Shown here piece by piece: positions 1 through 7,719 of a stretch of DNA of 64,000 bases. Numbering within the stretch: position 1 is the stretch's first letter; every line of letters starts with the position of its first letter. The notes beneath the pieces are model-generated. The model ran no database searches. It saw only the letters and a list, made by a program, of their open reading frames with translations, and had not been told where the DNA came from. The position numbers and the translations under genes are program-made. The DNA lies in assembly GCA_963739375.1 (NCBI GenBank), contig CAVUAF010000024.1:62001-126000 (forward strand), written 5' to 3'. Source of the DNA: CAVUAF01 sp963739375. GTDB taxonomy: Bacteria > Acidobacteriota > Terriglobia > Terriglobales > Acidobacteriaceae.

Positions 1-116
1 AGCAGCAGCAGCGACCCTACCCCCCAGGCGATCCCGAACATGGTGAGAAACGACCGCAGCTTGTGCGCCCACAGCGTGCGCAGGGTCTGGCCGACGATGT
101 CCAGCAGCATCCGCAT
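1..116 (-). CDS. ABC transporter permease, MacB/FtsX-like, N-terminus only (partial)
   Basis: The reverse strand reads MRMLLDIVGQTLRTLWAHK followed by LRSFLTMFGIAWGVGSLLLL, then leaves the window. This is the usual opening of MacB/FtsX-type permeases: an amphipathic cytoplasmic start, the Arg-Ser-Phe-Leu-Thr turn and the first membrane helix. Such proteins pair with an ATPase and a membrane-fusion protein in tripartite export or lipoprotein release. The start is ATG at 116; a second in-frame ATG lies at 110. Only about 38 residues are present, so the substrate cannot be guessed. Confidence 0.7.
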   Translation of the reverse strand, partial: MRMLLDIVGQTLRTLWAHKLRSFLTMFGIAWGVGSLLL

Positions 117-296
117 TCGCTGTCCTTATTGACGCAGAAAGGCGCCGGCAAGTTCCCCTGTTTCCCCGCCTGCCCGCCCAGCCTATCTTAAAAACGCTTC
201 CCGAGCCCGAATGTTGCAGGCAGGAGGGCGCCTCCTCGGCAACTTGGTGCCCCGCACCCTTCCGCTGTCCGATTCGACCATTCCCCCTCCTGCATT

Positions 297-302
297 TAGA
301 CT
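297..302 (+). promoter_or_regulatory. Putative -10 element TAGACT, 8 nt before the start codon
   Basis: TAGACT lies exactly 8 nt upstream of the ATG at 311, with a weak -35-like TTCGAC at 273-278 (18-nt spacer). No Shine-Dalgarno sequence is visible. The geometry puts the expected transcription start at or next to the ATG, which suggests a leaderless mRNA. Inference from motif and spacing only. Confidence 0.4.
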
Positions 303-310
303 CGTGGCCT

Positions 311-2455
311 ATGTCAGCCGAGACCAGGAACGCTCTGGGCAAGGCGTCTTCCGCCTATCTGCGCTCCGCCGCTCACCAGCCCATCCAGTGGCACGAGTTC
401 GGGGAAGAAGCCTTTGCCCGCGCCCAGGCGGAAAGCAAGCCGGTCCTGCTCGACATCGGCGCGGTGTGGTGCCACTGGTGCCACGTGATGGACCGCGAGT
501 CCTACGAGAGCCCTGAAGTCGCCGCCGTGATCAACGAGCACTTCGTCGCCGTCAAGGTGGACCGCGACGAGCGCCCCGACGTCGACGCCCGCTACCAGGC
601 CGCGGTGCAGGCCATGAGCGGCCAGGGCGGCTGGCCGCTCACCGCGTTCCTCACTCCCGACGGACATCCCTTCTTCGGCGGCACCTACTTCCCCCCCGAC
701 GACAAGTTCGGGCGTCCCGGCCTGCGCCGCATCCTGCTGGCCATCGCCCAGGCCTACCGCGAGAAGCGCGCCGCGGTGGTGGAATCGGCGGCCGCCGTCA
801 TGGCCGCGCTCTCCCAGGCGGAAGACTTCTCCGGCCGCGGCGGCGAGATCAAGCCCCGCCTCCCGCAGCGTATCGTGGAATCGGCGCTCGCCATGTTCGA
901 CGCCACGCACGGCGGCTTCGGCAGCGCCCCCAAGTTTCCCCATCCCGGCGCCCTTGACCTGGTCATCGACCGCTACGCGCGCACCGGCGACGACGCCCTG
1001 CGCCACCTCTTCACCACCACCCTCGAGCACATGGCGCGGGGCGGCGTCTACGACCAGCTCGCCGGCGGCTTCCATCGCTACTCGGTGGACGAGAAGTGGC
1101 TCGTGCCCCACTTCGAGAAGATGTCGTACGACAACTCGGAGCTGCTGAAGAACTACGTGCACGCCTTCCAGGCCACCCGCGACCCCTTCTTCGCCCACAT
1201 CGCGCGCGACATCATCCGCTGGCTCGACGCCACCCTCAGCGACCGCCAGCACGGCGGCTTCTTCGCCTCCCAGGACGCCGACGCCTCCCTCGCCGACGAC
1301 GGCGACTACTTCACCTGGACCCTTGCCGAGGCCAGCCAGGTCCTCGCCGCGGACGAGGTGGTGATCGCCGCGCTGCACTACGACATCGGCGAAACCGGCG
1401 AGATGCACCACGATCCCGCGCGCAACGTGCTGTGGGTGAGTGCCGGCGTCGAGGAGATTGCGGCGAGTAGCGGTCTCCCTGCCGAGCGCGTCCGCGACCT
1501 GCTCGACGCCGCGCGCCAGAAGCTGCTGGCCGCGCGCCTCCTGCGCCCCACGCCCTACATTGACCGCACTATCTACGTCGGCTGGAACGCGCTCTGCGTC
1601 GCCGCTTACCTGGAGGCGGCGCGCGTCCTCGACCTGCAGCCCGCGCGGCAGTTCGCGCTGCGCTCCCTCGACCGCATCCTGGCCCAGGGCTGGGACCACG
1701 AGCGCCGCGCGCTGCGGCATGTCATCGCCTACTCCGATCCGGGCTCCGCACCGCGCCCCGTCCCGGGCTTGCTCGACGATTACGCTTTCACCGCCGCCGC
1801 CTGCCTCGACGCCTACGAAGCCACCGCCGACCTCAGCTACTTCCGCTTCGCGCGGCAAATCGCCGACGCCATGCTGGAGCGCTTCTGCGACCGCGAGCTC
1901 GGCGGCTTCTTCGACACCCCGCTGCCCGCCTTCGCCGCCCCGGGCTCGGCGCTGGGCGCCCTGGTGGCCCGTCGCAAACCGTTTCAGGACGCGCCCACTC
2001 CCGCCGGCAATCCCGCCGCGGCCATCGCGCTCTTGCGCCTCTTCCACTACACCAATGAATCCGGCTACCGCGACGCCGCGGAGCGCACGCTCCAGCTCTT
2101 CGCCGGCGTCGCCGAGCAGTTCGGCATCTTCGGCGCCACCTACGGGATCGCTACCCTGATGTTCACCGCGCCCTCGCCGCAGGTGATCGTGATTGGGGAA
2201 GGGGAACCTGCCGCTGCGCTCTGCGCCGCCGCCGCCCTTCCCTTCCTGCTGGGCAAGAGCGTGGTATGCCTCGTGGAAAATGAGGTGGTCGCGGAAAATC
2301 TGCCGCCGGCCCTCGCCGCCACCCTCGTGAACCTGCCACGCCGTGCCGGGGCCTTTGCCCTGGTCTGCTCCAACTTTTCCTGCCGCGAACCCATCTCCGA
2401 TCCCGCCCAACTCACGCAGGTACTACGGGAAATCGCCACCGGCGCCCCATCTTGA
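311..2455 (+). CDS. Thioredoxin domain-containing protein (DUF255/YyaL, SPATA20-like)
   Basis: A 714-residue protein of the YyaL/SPATA20 family. The N-terminal DUF255 thioredoxin-like domain (about residues 10-170) carries the family signature WCHWCHVM with its CxxC pair, followed by DERPD and GGWPL. The rest is a six-hairpin alpha/alpha-toroid glycosidase-like fold, with motifs such as LVPHFEKMSYDN. The length is normal for the family. The biochemical role is not established; redox or N-acylglucosamine epimerase-like roles have been proposed. There is no signal peptide, so it is probably cytoplasmic. It stands alone, followed by a repeat-filled gap. Confidence 0.9.
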   Translation: MSAETRNALGKASSAYLRSAAHQPIQWHEFGEEAFARAQAESKPVLLDIGAVWCHWCHVMDRESYESPEVAAVINEHFVAVKVDRDERPDVDARYQAAVQAMSGQGGWPLTAFLTPDGHPFFGGTYFPPDDKFGRPGLRRILLAIAQAYREKRAAVVESAAAVMAALSQAEDFSGRGGEIKPRLPQRIVESALAMFDATHGGFGSAPKFPHPGALDLVIDRYARTGDDALRHLFTTTLEHMARGGVYDQLAGGFHRYSVDEKWLVPHFEKMSYDNSELLKNYVHAFQATRDPFFAHIARDIIRWLDATLSDRQHGGFFASQDADASLADDGDYFTWTLAEASQVLAADEVVIAALHYDIGETGEMHHDPARNVLWVSAGVEEIAASSGLPAERVRDLLDAARQKLLAARLLRPTPYIDRTIYVGWNALCVAAYLEAARVLDLQPARQFALRSLDRILAQGWDHERRALRHVIAYSDPGSAPRPVPGLLDDYAFTAAACLDAYEATADLSYFRFARQIADAMLERFCDRELGGFFDTPLPAFAAPGSALGALVARRKPFQDAPTPAGNPAAAIALLRLFHYTNESGYRDAAERTLQLFAGVAEQFGIFGATYGIATLMFTAPSPQVIVIGEGEPAAALCAAAALPFLLGKSVVCLVENEVVAENLPPALAATLVNLPRRAGAFALVCSNFSCREPISDPAQLTQVLREIATGAPS

Positions 2456-2520
2456 TTTGTCATCCCGAGCGCGCCGGGGTCCCCATCGAGCCCGGGCTTG
2501 GCTTGATGGGGTGACAGAGC

Positions 2521-2769
2521 GAGGGATCTGCTTTTCTAAGCTTTTGCTCGAAACTCGAAACCCGAAACTCGAAACTTCTTCTGGTTGTCATCTCGAGCGC
2601 AGCGAGGGATCTGCTTTTCTAAGCTTTTGCTCGAAACTCGAAACCCGAAACTCGAAACTTCTTCTGGTTGTCATCCCGAGCGCAGCGAGGGATCTGCTTT
2701 TCTAAGCTTTTGCTCGAAACTCGAAACCCGAAACTCGAAACTTCTTCTGGTTGTCATCCCGAGCGCAGC
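2521..2769 (+). repeat. Three tandem copies of an 83-bp intergenic repeat
   Basis: The string GAGGGATCTGCTTTTCTAAG begins at 2521, 2604 and 2687, an exact 83-bp period, and a fourth copy decays after about 2765. Each unit combines two elements seen elsewhere in the window: a GAGCGCAGCGAGGGATC element and the micro-repeat GAAACTCGAAAC/CCGAAAC. No credible gene lies in 2456-3056; the short ORFs there are low-complexity products of the repeats. Confidence 0.9.
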
Positions 2770-2818
2770 GTGACTTGGGTGGAGCAGGCCTTCAGGCCTG
2801 CAATCAGAGACATCCCCA

Positions 2819-3056
2819 GGAATGTCATCCTGAGCGAGCGCGAGGAAGCGCATGCGACTGAGCGCGAGTCGAAGGATCCCTACCCCGCCAGTGCCGCCGT
2901 GCCGCTTCCCCCTTTCCCGCCAAAACACCCCGCGCCACCCTACAATTCCGCAGTTCCGCACTTCGGCAATTCGGCAATCCCCTACCCCGCCACACCACAG
3001 CAGTTCCGCACTTCGCTCTTTCTGGCAACTGACAACTGGCAACTGATAACTGCCCC
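2819..3056. repeat. Composite repeat module, partial, with TTCGGCAAT and AACTG micro-repeats
   Basis: 2819-2935 resembles parts of the modules at 21562-21842 and 30414-30648, sharing GTCATCCTGAGCG, GAGTCGAAGGATCCCTA and the following pyrimidine-rich tract. 2958-2986 holds the CACTTCGGCAATTCGGCAAT micro-repeat. 3025-3055 holds a third, AACTGACAACTGGCAACTG-like repeat. This fills the rest of the gap before the YdcF-like gene. Confidence 0.75.
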
Positions 3057-3644
3057 TCACCGCCACCGGTCCACCACCTCGAACCACACCAGCTTCGTCG
3101 TTTCGCTGGCAAAGCTCTTCGCCCATTCCCGCTGCGTCCACCACTTTTCGCCGAACGCCACCGGGTCGCGGGCTGCAGCCATGCTGAACCCGTACTGCGG
3201 CAGCTCGTGGCGAAAGGTCAGCAAGGCGCGGCGGCTGTGGTAATCGGAGGTGACCAGGAGCACGTTACGCGCCTGCAGACGCCGCAGGCAGGGCTCGGCG
3301 GCGTGCGCCTCGGCCTTGGTGGAAAGCGCGTCAATGGCGCAGACGCTCACCCGCGCGGCATCGGCCGGCGGCAGCGTCTTGATGAACTCCGCCGCGATCT
3401 CTGGCTTGGCAATTCCGAAGACGCGCATTTGAACGACCGCGTCCAGCAGCAGCGCCGGCGCCGAGCCGCTGCGCAGCAATTCCAGCCCCCGCTGCGGCCG
3501 CATGTCGTTCTCGCCCTCGAGCACCAGGATGGCGTCGGCCTTCTGCGGCGCGTCCACCACCAGCAGCCGCCCGCCCTCATAGAACCAGAAAGCGCCTGCC
3601 AGGACGCACAGCACGAGGAACCAGCGCCACAGTTTGCGCATCAT
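3057..3644 (-). CDS. YdcF/SanA-family (DUF218) protein
   Basis: A 195-residue DUF218 protein with one N-terminal membrane helix (about residues 7-25) and an extracytoplasmic Rossmann-like domain. Family motifs are ADAILVLEGEN, the STKAEA segment and VLLVTSDYHSRRA. Relatives such as SanA and ElyC affect envelope integrity and lipid-carrier use, but no reaction is proven. The ATG at 3644 (or 3641) is chosen because the open frame upstream overlaps ltaE in another frame and lacks family sequence. It starts 2 nt after the ltaE stop, so the two are probably co-transcribed. Confidence 0.8.
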   Translation of the reverse strand: MMRKLWRWFLVLCVLAGAFWFYEGGRLLVVDAPQKADAILVLEGENDMRPQRGLELLRSGSAPALLLDAVVQMRVFGIAKPEIAAEFIKTLPPADAARVSVCAIDALSTKAEAHAAEPCLRRLQARNVLLVTSDYHSRRALLTFRHELPQYGFSMAAARDPVAFGEKWWTQREWAKSFASETTKLVWFEVVDRWR

Positions 3645-3646
3645 TT

Positions 3647-4720
3647 TCAGGCGCGTGCCGCGGTGGGCGTGCCTTGGCGCGCACACACGGCCCGCACCGC
3701 CTCCAGCGCCCGTTCGCACCCGGCGCGGTCGACGTCGAAGTGGGTAACGAACCGCACTACCTCCGGGTTGACGCTCCCCACCAGCACGCCGCGCTCCGCC
3801 AGTTGGCGGGTGAAGTCGGCGGAGTTCATCCTCGTGCCGCTGATGTCGCACACCAGGATGTTGGTCGCCACCTTCGCCGGATCAATCCGGATGCCGGCCA
3901 TGGCGGCCAACCCTTGGGCGAGCAGGTGCGCATTCTCGTGGTCGAGGTGCAGCCGTGCCGGCGTCTTCTCCAGCGCGATCAGGCCGGCGGCCGCGAGAAT
4001 CCCCGCCTGCCGCATGCCGCCGCCCAGCGACTTGCGATAAACCCGCGCCATGTCGATAAAGCTGCGGCTGCCCACCAGCATCGAGCCCACCGGCGCCCCC
4101 AGTCCCTTCGACAGGCAGAACATCACCGAATCGAACTTGCGCGTGATTTCCGCCACCGGCCGTCCCAGTGCCGTCGCCGCGTTGAACACGCGCGCCCCGT
4201 CGAGGTGTACCGGAATCCCCAGCGCGTGCGCGCCGTCGCAAATCTCTTCCGCGACCGCCACCGGATACACCGAGCCTCCCGCCATGTTGTTCGTGTTCTC
4301 CAGCGCGACCAGCCCGGTCGCCGCGCGGTAATAAATCTTGGGCGCCACCCGTTTCTTGACCTCCGCCCAGGTCAGGATGCCGTCTTCGGCATAGAACGGC
4401 CGCGCCACGCAGCCGGAAAAGTGCGCCAGCATCGCCATCTCGTAGTTGAAGATGTGCGCGCGCTCCTCGCAGATGATCTCCTGCCCCTGCCGGGTGTGGA
4501 TCTTGATGGCAATCTGGTTCCCCATGGTGCCGGTGGGCACGAAGATGGCGGCCTCGCGCCCGAATATTTCCGCCGCCCGCTGCTCCAAGCGGTTGATGGT
4601 GGGATCTTCGCCGTAAACGTCGTCGCCGACCTCGGCCTCAAACATCGCCCGCCGCATCTCCGGCGTCGGCTTGGTGACGGTGTCGCTGCGCAGATCGATG
4701 ATGGCCTGGTTTTCGCTCAT
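3647..4720 (-). CDS. ltaE: Low-specificity L-threonine aldolase
   Basis: A 357-residue PLP-dependent fold-type I aldolase that cleaves L-threonine or L-allo-threonine to glycine and acetaldehyde. It opens with the family signature IDLRSDTVTKPTPEM, followed by GDDVYGEDPT, FVPTGTMGNQ and the PLP-lysine segment FCLSKGLGAPVGS. The ATG at 4720 is chosen because residues upstream are not family-like; GAAGAG precedes it. A TACACT -10-like hexamer lies about 21 nt upstream. It is followed closely by the YdcF-like gene. Confidence 0.92.
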   Translation of the reverse strand: MSENQAIIDLRSDTVTKPTPEMRRAMFEAEVGDDVYGEDPTINRLEQRAAEIFGREAAIFVPTGTMGNQIAIKIHTRQGQEIICEERAHIFNYEMAMLAHFSGCVARPFYAEDGILTWAEVKKRVAPKIYYRAATGLVALENTNNMAGGSVYPVAVAEEICDGAHALGIPVHLDGARVFNAATALGRPVAEITRKFDSVMFCLSKGLGAPVGSMLVGSRSFIDMARVYRKSLGGGMRQAGILAAAGLIALEKTPARLHLDHENAHLLAQGLAAMAGIRIDPAKVATNILVCDISGTRMNSADFTRQLAERGVLVGSVNPEVVRFVTHFDVDRAGCERALEAVRAVCARQGTPTAARA

Positions 4721-4817
4721 GGCTCTTCTCGTCGGTGGACCAGTGTAATGCATCGCGGAGCGCCGGCCTCCCGGAGCGCCGGCGTCCCGCCGGCAACTCA
4801 ATCGGCGCCCGCGCCAA

Positions 4818-4828
4818 ATTGTTACAAT
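4818..4828 (+). promoter_or_regulatory. TACAAT -10-like element within a small palindrome
   Basis: ATTGT-T-ACAAT is an 11-bp perfect palindrome that contains TACAAT at 4823-4828, 26 nt before the ATG of the acyl-CoA mutase. The same TACAAT hexamer occurs at 18245, 21903 and 39218 ahead of other genes. A -10 assignment is reasonable; the palindrome may be coincidental. Confidence 0.35.
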
Positions 4829-4854
4829 GATGGCGAGTAGGCGCGGATTTCACT

Positions 4855-6657
4855 ATGGCCGAAAAGAAAAAACCGCAACCCGGTGTAGCCGAGTCTCCCA
4901 TCAGCGACGTCTTTGACGGCCGCCAGCCCTCCGCCGCGGAGCGCGCGTGGGCGGAAAAGACGCTCGCTCCCGCGCTGGAAAAGGCCCCGGAGCGCCCCAT
5001 TGGCGCCGCTTCCGGCGTCAACCAGGACGAGCACGGCAACGCCCGCTTCACCACCATCAGCGGCCACCCCATCCGCCGCCTCTACACCCCGGCCGACCTG
5101 CCCGCCGACTGGAATTACGAGCAATACCTCGGGTATCCCGGCCAGCCCCCCTACACCCGCGGCATTCACGCCACCGGCTATCGCGGCAAGCTCTGGACCA
5201 TGCGCCAGTTTTCCGGCTTCGCTTCCCCCGAGGAGACCAACCAGCGCTACAAGTATCTCCTTGAAAGCGGCGGCGGCGGCCTCTCCGTCGCCTTCGATCT
5301 CCCCACCCTGATGGGGTACGACTCCGACCATCCCGCCAGCGAAGGTGAGGTTGGCAAGTGCGGCGTCGCCATCGACTCCCTCGAAGACATGGAAATCCTC
5401 TTCGCCGGCATCCCGCTGGAGAAGATCACCACCTCCATGACCATCAACTCGCCCGCTTCGGTGCTGTGGGCGATGTACCTGGTGGTGGCGGAGCAGCAGG
5501 GCGCCGACTGGAAAAAGATTTCCGGCACCATCCAGAACGACATTCTCAAGGAATACATCGCGCAGAAGGAATACATCTACCCGCCCGCGCCCTCCATGCG
5601 CCTGGTGGTCGATACTTTTGAGTTCGGCTCCAAATTTACGCCGCGCTATAACACCATCTCCATCAGCGGCTACCACATCCGCGAGGCCGGCTCCACCGCC
5701 CTCCAGGAGCTGGCGTTCACCATCTACGACGGCGTGGAGTACGTGGAATGGGCGCTGCGCCGCGGCTTGCAGATTGACGAATTCGGGCCGCGCCTCAGCT
5801 TCTTCTTCAACGCCCACAACGATTTCTTCGAAGAGCTCGCCAAGTACCGCGCCGCGCGCAAAATCTGGTACCGCCTTACCCGCGACCGCTTCCACGCCCA
5901 GCGCGAGCGCACCCGCCTGCTGCGCTTCCACAGCCAGACCGCCGGGGTTTCGCTCACCGCGCAGCAGCCGCTCAACAACATTGCGCGCGTCGCCATCCAG
6001 GCCCTGGCCGCGGTGCTGGGCGGCACCCAGTCGCTCCACACCGACAGCCACGACGAAGCCCTCGCCCTCCCCACCGTCGAGGCCGTGCGCATCGCCCTGC
6101 GCACCCAGCAGATCATCGCCTACGAGTCCGGCGTCGCCAACACCGTGGACCCGCTCGGCGGCTCGTATTTCCTCGAGCGCCTCACCCTCGACCTGGAAAA
6201 GGGCGCCTTCGACTATTTCGAGAAGCTCGACGCCATGGGCGGCATGGTGCGCGCCATCGAAAACGGCTACCCGCAGAAGGAAGTCGCCGAGGCCAGCTAC
6301 CAGTTCCAGCGCGCCGTCGAAAAGAAGGAAAAAATCATCGTCGGGGTCAACGAGTTCGCCATCGAGGAGCCGGACCCGACCCCCATCACCTACATCGACG
6401 AGTCGGTGGCGCGGGCGCAGGCCCGCAAGCTGAAGGCGCTGCGCGCACGCCGTTCCCACGACGAAGTCCGCCGCACCCTCGCCGCCCTGCAGCGCGCCGC
6501 CGCGCAGGAGCCCGCCGCCCCCGCCAACGGCCACATCTCCCCCGCCAACACCATGCCCTTCATCATTGATTGCGTCCGCGCCTACGCCACCGTCGGCGAA
6601 ATCTGCCAGGCCCTCAAAGAGGTCTACGGCACCTACGAGGAAACCAGCATTACCTGA
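4855..6657 (+). CDS. Acyl-CoA mutase large subunit, isobutyryl-CoA-mutase-like (MCM family)
   Basis: A 600-residue coenzyme-B12-dependent mutase large subunit with the TIM-barrel substrate domain but no C-terminal B12-binding domain (no DxHxxG). Family motifs include SVAFDLPTLMGYDSD, GTIQNDILKEY, SISGYHIREAG and LGGTQSLHT. Two specificity residues differ from methylmalonyl-CoA mutase. Aligned by spacing to His244, the Tyr89 position is Phe119 and the Arg207 position is Gln237, the pair known from isobutyryl-CoA mutase. It probably interconverts isobutyryl-CoA and n-butyryl-CoA or a related branched acyl-CoA. The small B12 subunit must be encoded elsewhere. The ATG at 4855 gives an N-terminal extension of about 30 residues relative to IcmA. 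Confidence 0.85.
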   Translation: MAEKKKPQPGVAESPISDVFDGRQPSAAERAWAEKTLAPALEKAPERPIGAASGVNQDEHGNARFTTISGHPIRRLYTPADLPADWNYEQYLGYPGQPPYTRGIHATGYRGKLWTMRQFSGFASPEETNQRYKYLLESGGGGLSVAFDLPTLMGYDSDHPASEGEVGKCGVAIDSLEDMEILFAGIPLEKITTSMTINSPASVLWAMYLVVAEQQGADWKKISGTIQNDILKEYIAQKEYIYPPAPSMRLVVDTFEFGSKFTPRYNTISISGYHIREAGSTALQELAFTIYDGVEYVEWALRRGLQIDEFGPRLSFFFNAHNDFFEELAKYRAARKIWYRLTRDRFHAQRERTRLLRFHSQTAGVSLTAQQPLNNIARVAIQALAAVLGGTQSLHTDSHDEALALPTVEAVRIALRTQQIIAYESGVANTVDPLGGSYFLERLTLDLEKGAFDYFEKLDAMGGMVRAIENGYPQKEVAEASYQFQRAVEKKEKIIVGVNEFAIEEPDPTPITYIDESVARAQARKLKALRARRSHDEVRRTLAALQRAAAQEPAAPANGHISPANTMPFIIDCVRAYATVGEICQALKEVYGTYEETSIT

Positions 6658-6660
6658 GAA

Positions 6661-6777
6661 AGGGAGTGCCCCAGACGAGCCGCCTTTGCTCGTCTGGGAA
6701 GTATCGGGGCACGGCTTCAGCCGTGCCGTACGCAGCGCACAAGACTCCGGGCTTTAGCCCCGGAGGCAATCGCCGGG
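6661..6777. repeat. Triple-hairpin repeat (family R1), copy 1
   Basis: Three consecutive inverted repeats follow the mutase gene. The first is an 11-bp perfect stem CCCAGACGAGC at 6670-6680 pairing with 6688-6698. The second is the palindrome GGCACGGCTTCAGCCGTGCC at 6708-6727. The third is a CCGGGCTTTAGCCCCGG stem. The same order recurs at 15690-15800. It could end transcription or act as a REP-like element. Confidence 0.85.
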
Positions 6778-6796
6778 GGGCCTTCCATATTGATTT

Positions 6797-6822
6797 ACAC
6801 ATTCTGATGTGTGACAATGTGT
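6797..6822 (+). promoter_or_regulatory. Inverted repeats at the vapB start, candidate autoregulatory operator
   Basis: ACACAT (6797-6802), TCTG, ATGTGT (6807-6812) form a perfect inverted repeat, and AATGTGT (6816-6822) adds a second copy of the right arm. They sit directly ahead of the vapB GTG at 6825. VapB-type antitoxins commonly bind palindromes there, so this is a plausible operator by position. Confidence 0.4.
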
Positions 6823-6824
6823 GT

Positions 6825-7031
6825 GTGGCTACTAATCTCGATCTCGACGACCGGCTCATCGAACGCATTCGCCGCACCGGCGGCCACAAGACCAAGAAAG
6901 AAGCGGTCACCGTGGCCATGCAGGAGTATGCGCGCCGCCTCGAGCAGATGAAGCTGGTCAAGTGGTTCGGCAAGGTCGACTTCGATCCGGCCTACGACTA
7001 CAAGGCCGAACGGCGCCGGAAGCGCGGATGA
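6825..7031 (+). CDS. vapB: Type II antitoxin, VapB family
   Basis: A 68-residue antitoxin whose N-terminal half has the family pattern MATNLDLDDRLIERIRRTGG, then HKTKKEAVTVAMQEY, a short ribbon-helix-helix-type DNA-binding region. The basic C-terminal tail (KAERRRKRG) would wrap the toxin. The GTG at 6825 matches the usual length; an in-frame ATG at 6807 would add six residues that overlap the inverted repeat. Its stop overlaps the toxin start as ATGA, typical of translational coupling. Confidence 0.85.
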   Translation: MATNLDLDDRLIERIRRTGGHKTKKEAVTVAMQEYARRLEQMKLVKWFGKVDFDPAYDYKAERRRKRG

Positions 7032-7441
7032 AGGTCCTGGTCGATACCGTCGTCTGGTCTCTCGTCTTCCGCCGCCGCAAGGCGGATTTGTCGGCCGCCG
7101 AGGCGGCGCTGCGCCAGCAGCTGCTCGACCTGTTTCGCGAGGGGCGGGCCATGCTCATCGGCCCGGTGCGGCAGGAAATACTCAGCGGCGTCCGCGACGA
7201 AAGTCACTTCACCGGCCTGCGCCGCGACCTGCGCAGCGTGCCCGACGAGCCGCTCCAGACGCAGGACTTCGAGAACGCCGCGCACCTCAGCAATCGCTGC
7301 CGTCGCGCCGGCATCGCCGCCACTCCCGTGGATGCCTTGATTTGTGCGGTGGCGATCAGCCGCGATTGGCAGGTGTTCACGCTGGACACCGATTTTCACC
7401 GCTATTCCAGGCTCTTGTCATTAAAGCTTTATCCGGCCTGA
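7028..7441 (+). CDS. vapC: Type II toxin, PIN-domain ribonuclease, VapC family
   Basis: A 137-residue PIN-domain protein with the acidic residues expected for metal-dependent RNA cleavage: Asp6 (VLVDT), Glu50 (RQEIL), Asp102 (VDALICAVA) and Asp120/Asp122 (TLDTDF). The ATG overlaps the vapB stop. VapC proteins cleave specific RNAs, often tRNA or the sarcin-ricin loop; the target here cannot be read from the sequence. The pair stands between two copies of repeat R1. Confidence 0.88.
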   Translation: MKVLVDTVVWSLVFRRRKADLSAAEAALRQQLLDLFREGRAMLIGPVRQEILSGVRDESHFTGLRRDLRSVPDEPLQTQDFENAAHLSNRCRRAGIAATPVDALICAVAISRDWQVFTLDTDFHRYSRLLSLKLYPA

Positions 7442-7468
7442 GCCCGGTCCGCTCGCAACCGCTACCTC

Positions 7469-7500
7469 TCTCGGAGGGGCACGGCTTCAGCCGATTGGGC
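7469..7500. repeat. Truncated copy of repeat R1
   Basis: TCTCGGAGGGGCACGGCTTC continues into AGCCG and then diverges. The same opening occurs at 15806, where the full hairpin follows. This is a broken copy downstream of vapC. Confidence 0.7.
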
Positions 7501-7719
7501 CGTCCCAGTTACGAGTAATCGGGAGGTCCGGTTACCCAGGTGCTACCCGGAGCCCTCTTTAGCTGTTGACTTTTGCAGGCACGTGAGAAAGCATAAAAAA
7601 GGCAATTATGCGCGGGGCTTGGTGTGTGCGCGGCGAATCGTCTGGCAAGCGGGAAGATTAACCTGGACAAACATTTAGCCCAGTTCGGGCTTGAGCGCGG
7701 TGCATCGCGAGGTGCGTCA

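Noticed and set aside
314..2410. 698-codon open frame opposite the DUF255 gene
   Set aside because: It is a Gly/Val/Ala-rich antisense shadow caused by high third-position GC. The plus-strand frame has clear family motifs.
2585..3243. Short frames with repeated CFSKLLLETRNPKLET sequence
   Set aside because: They are translations of the 83-bp tandem repeat with no ribosome sites or independent conservation.
4822..6534. 570-codon frame opposite the acyl-CoA mutase
   Set aside because: Low-complexity shadow without domain signatures. The mutase on the other strand is unmistakable.
7566..7597. Sigma70 promoter TTGACT/CATAAA ahead of the propeller gene
   Set aside because: The spacer is about 20 nt and the -10 match is weak, so I do not list it as a feature.
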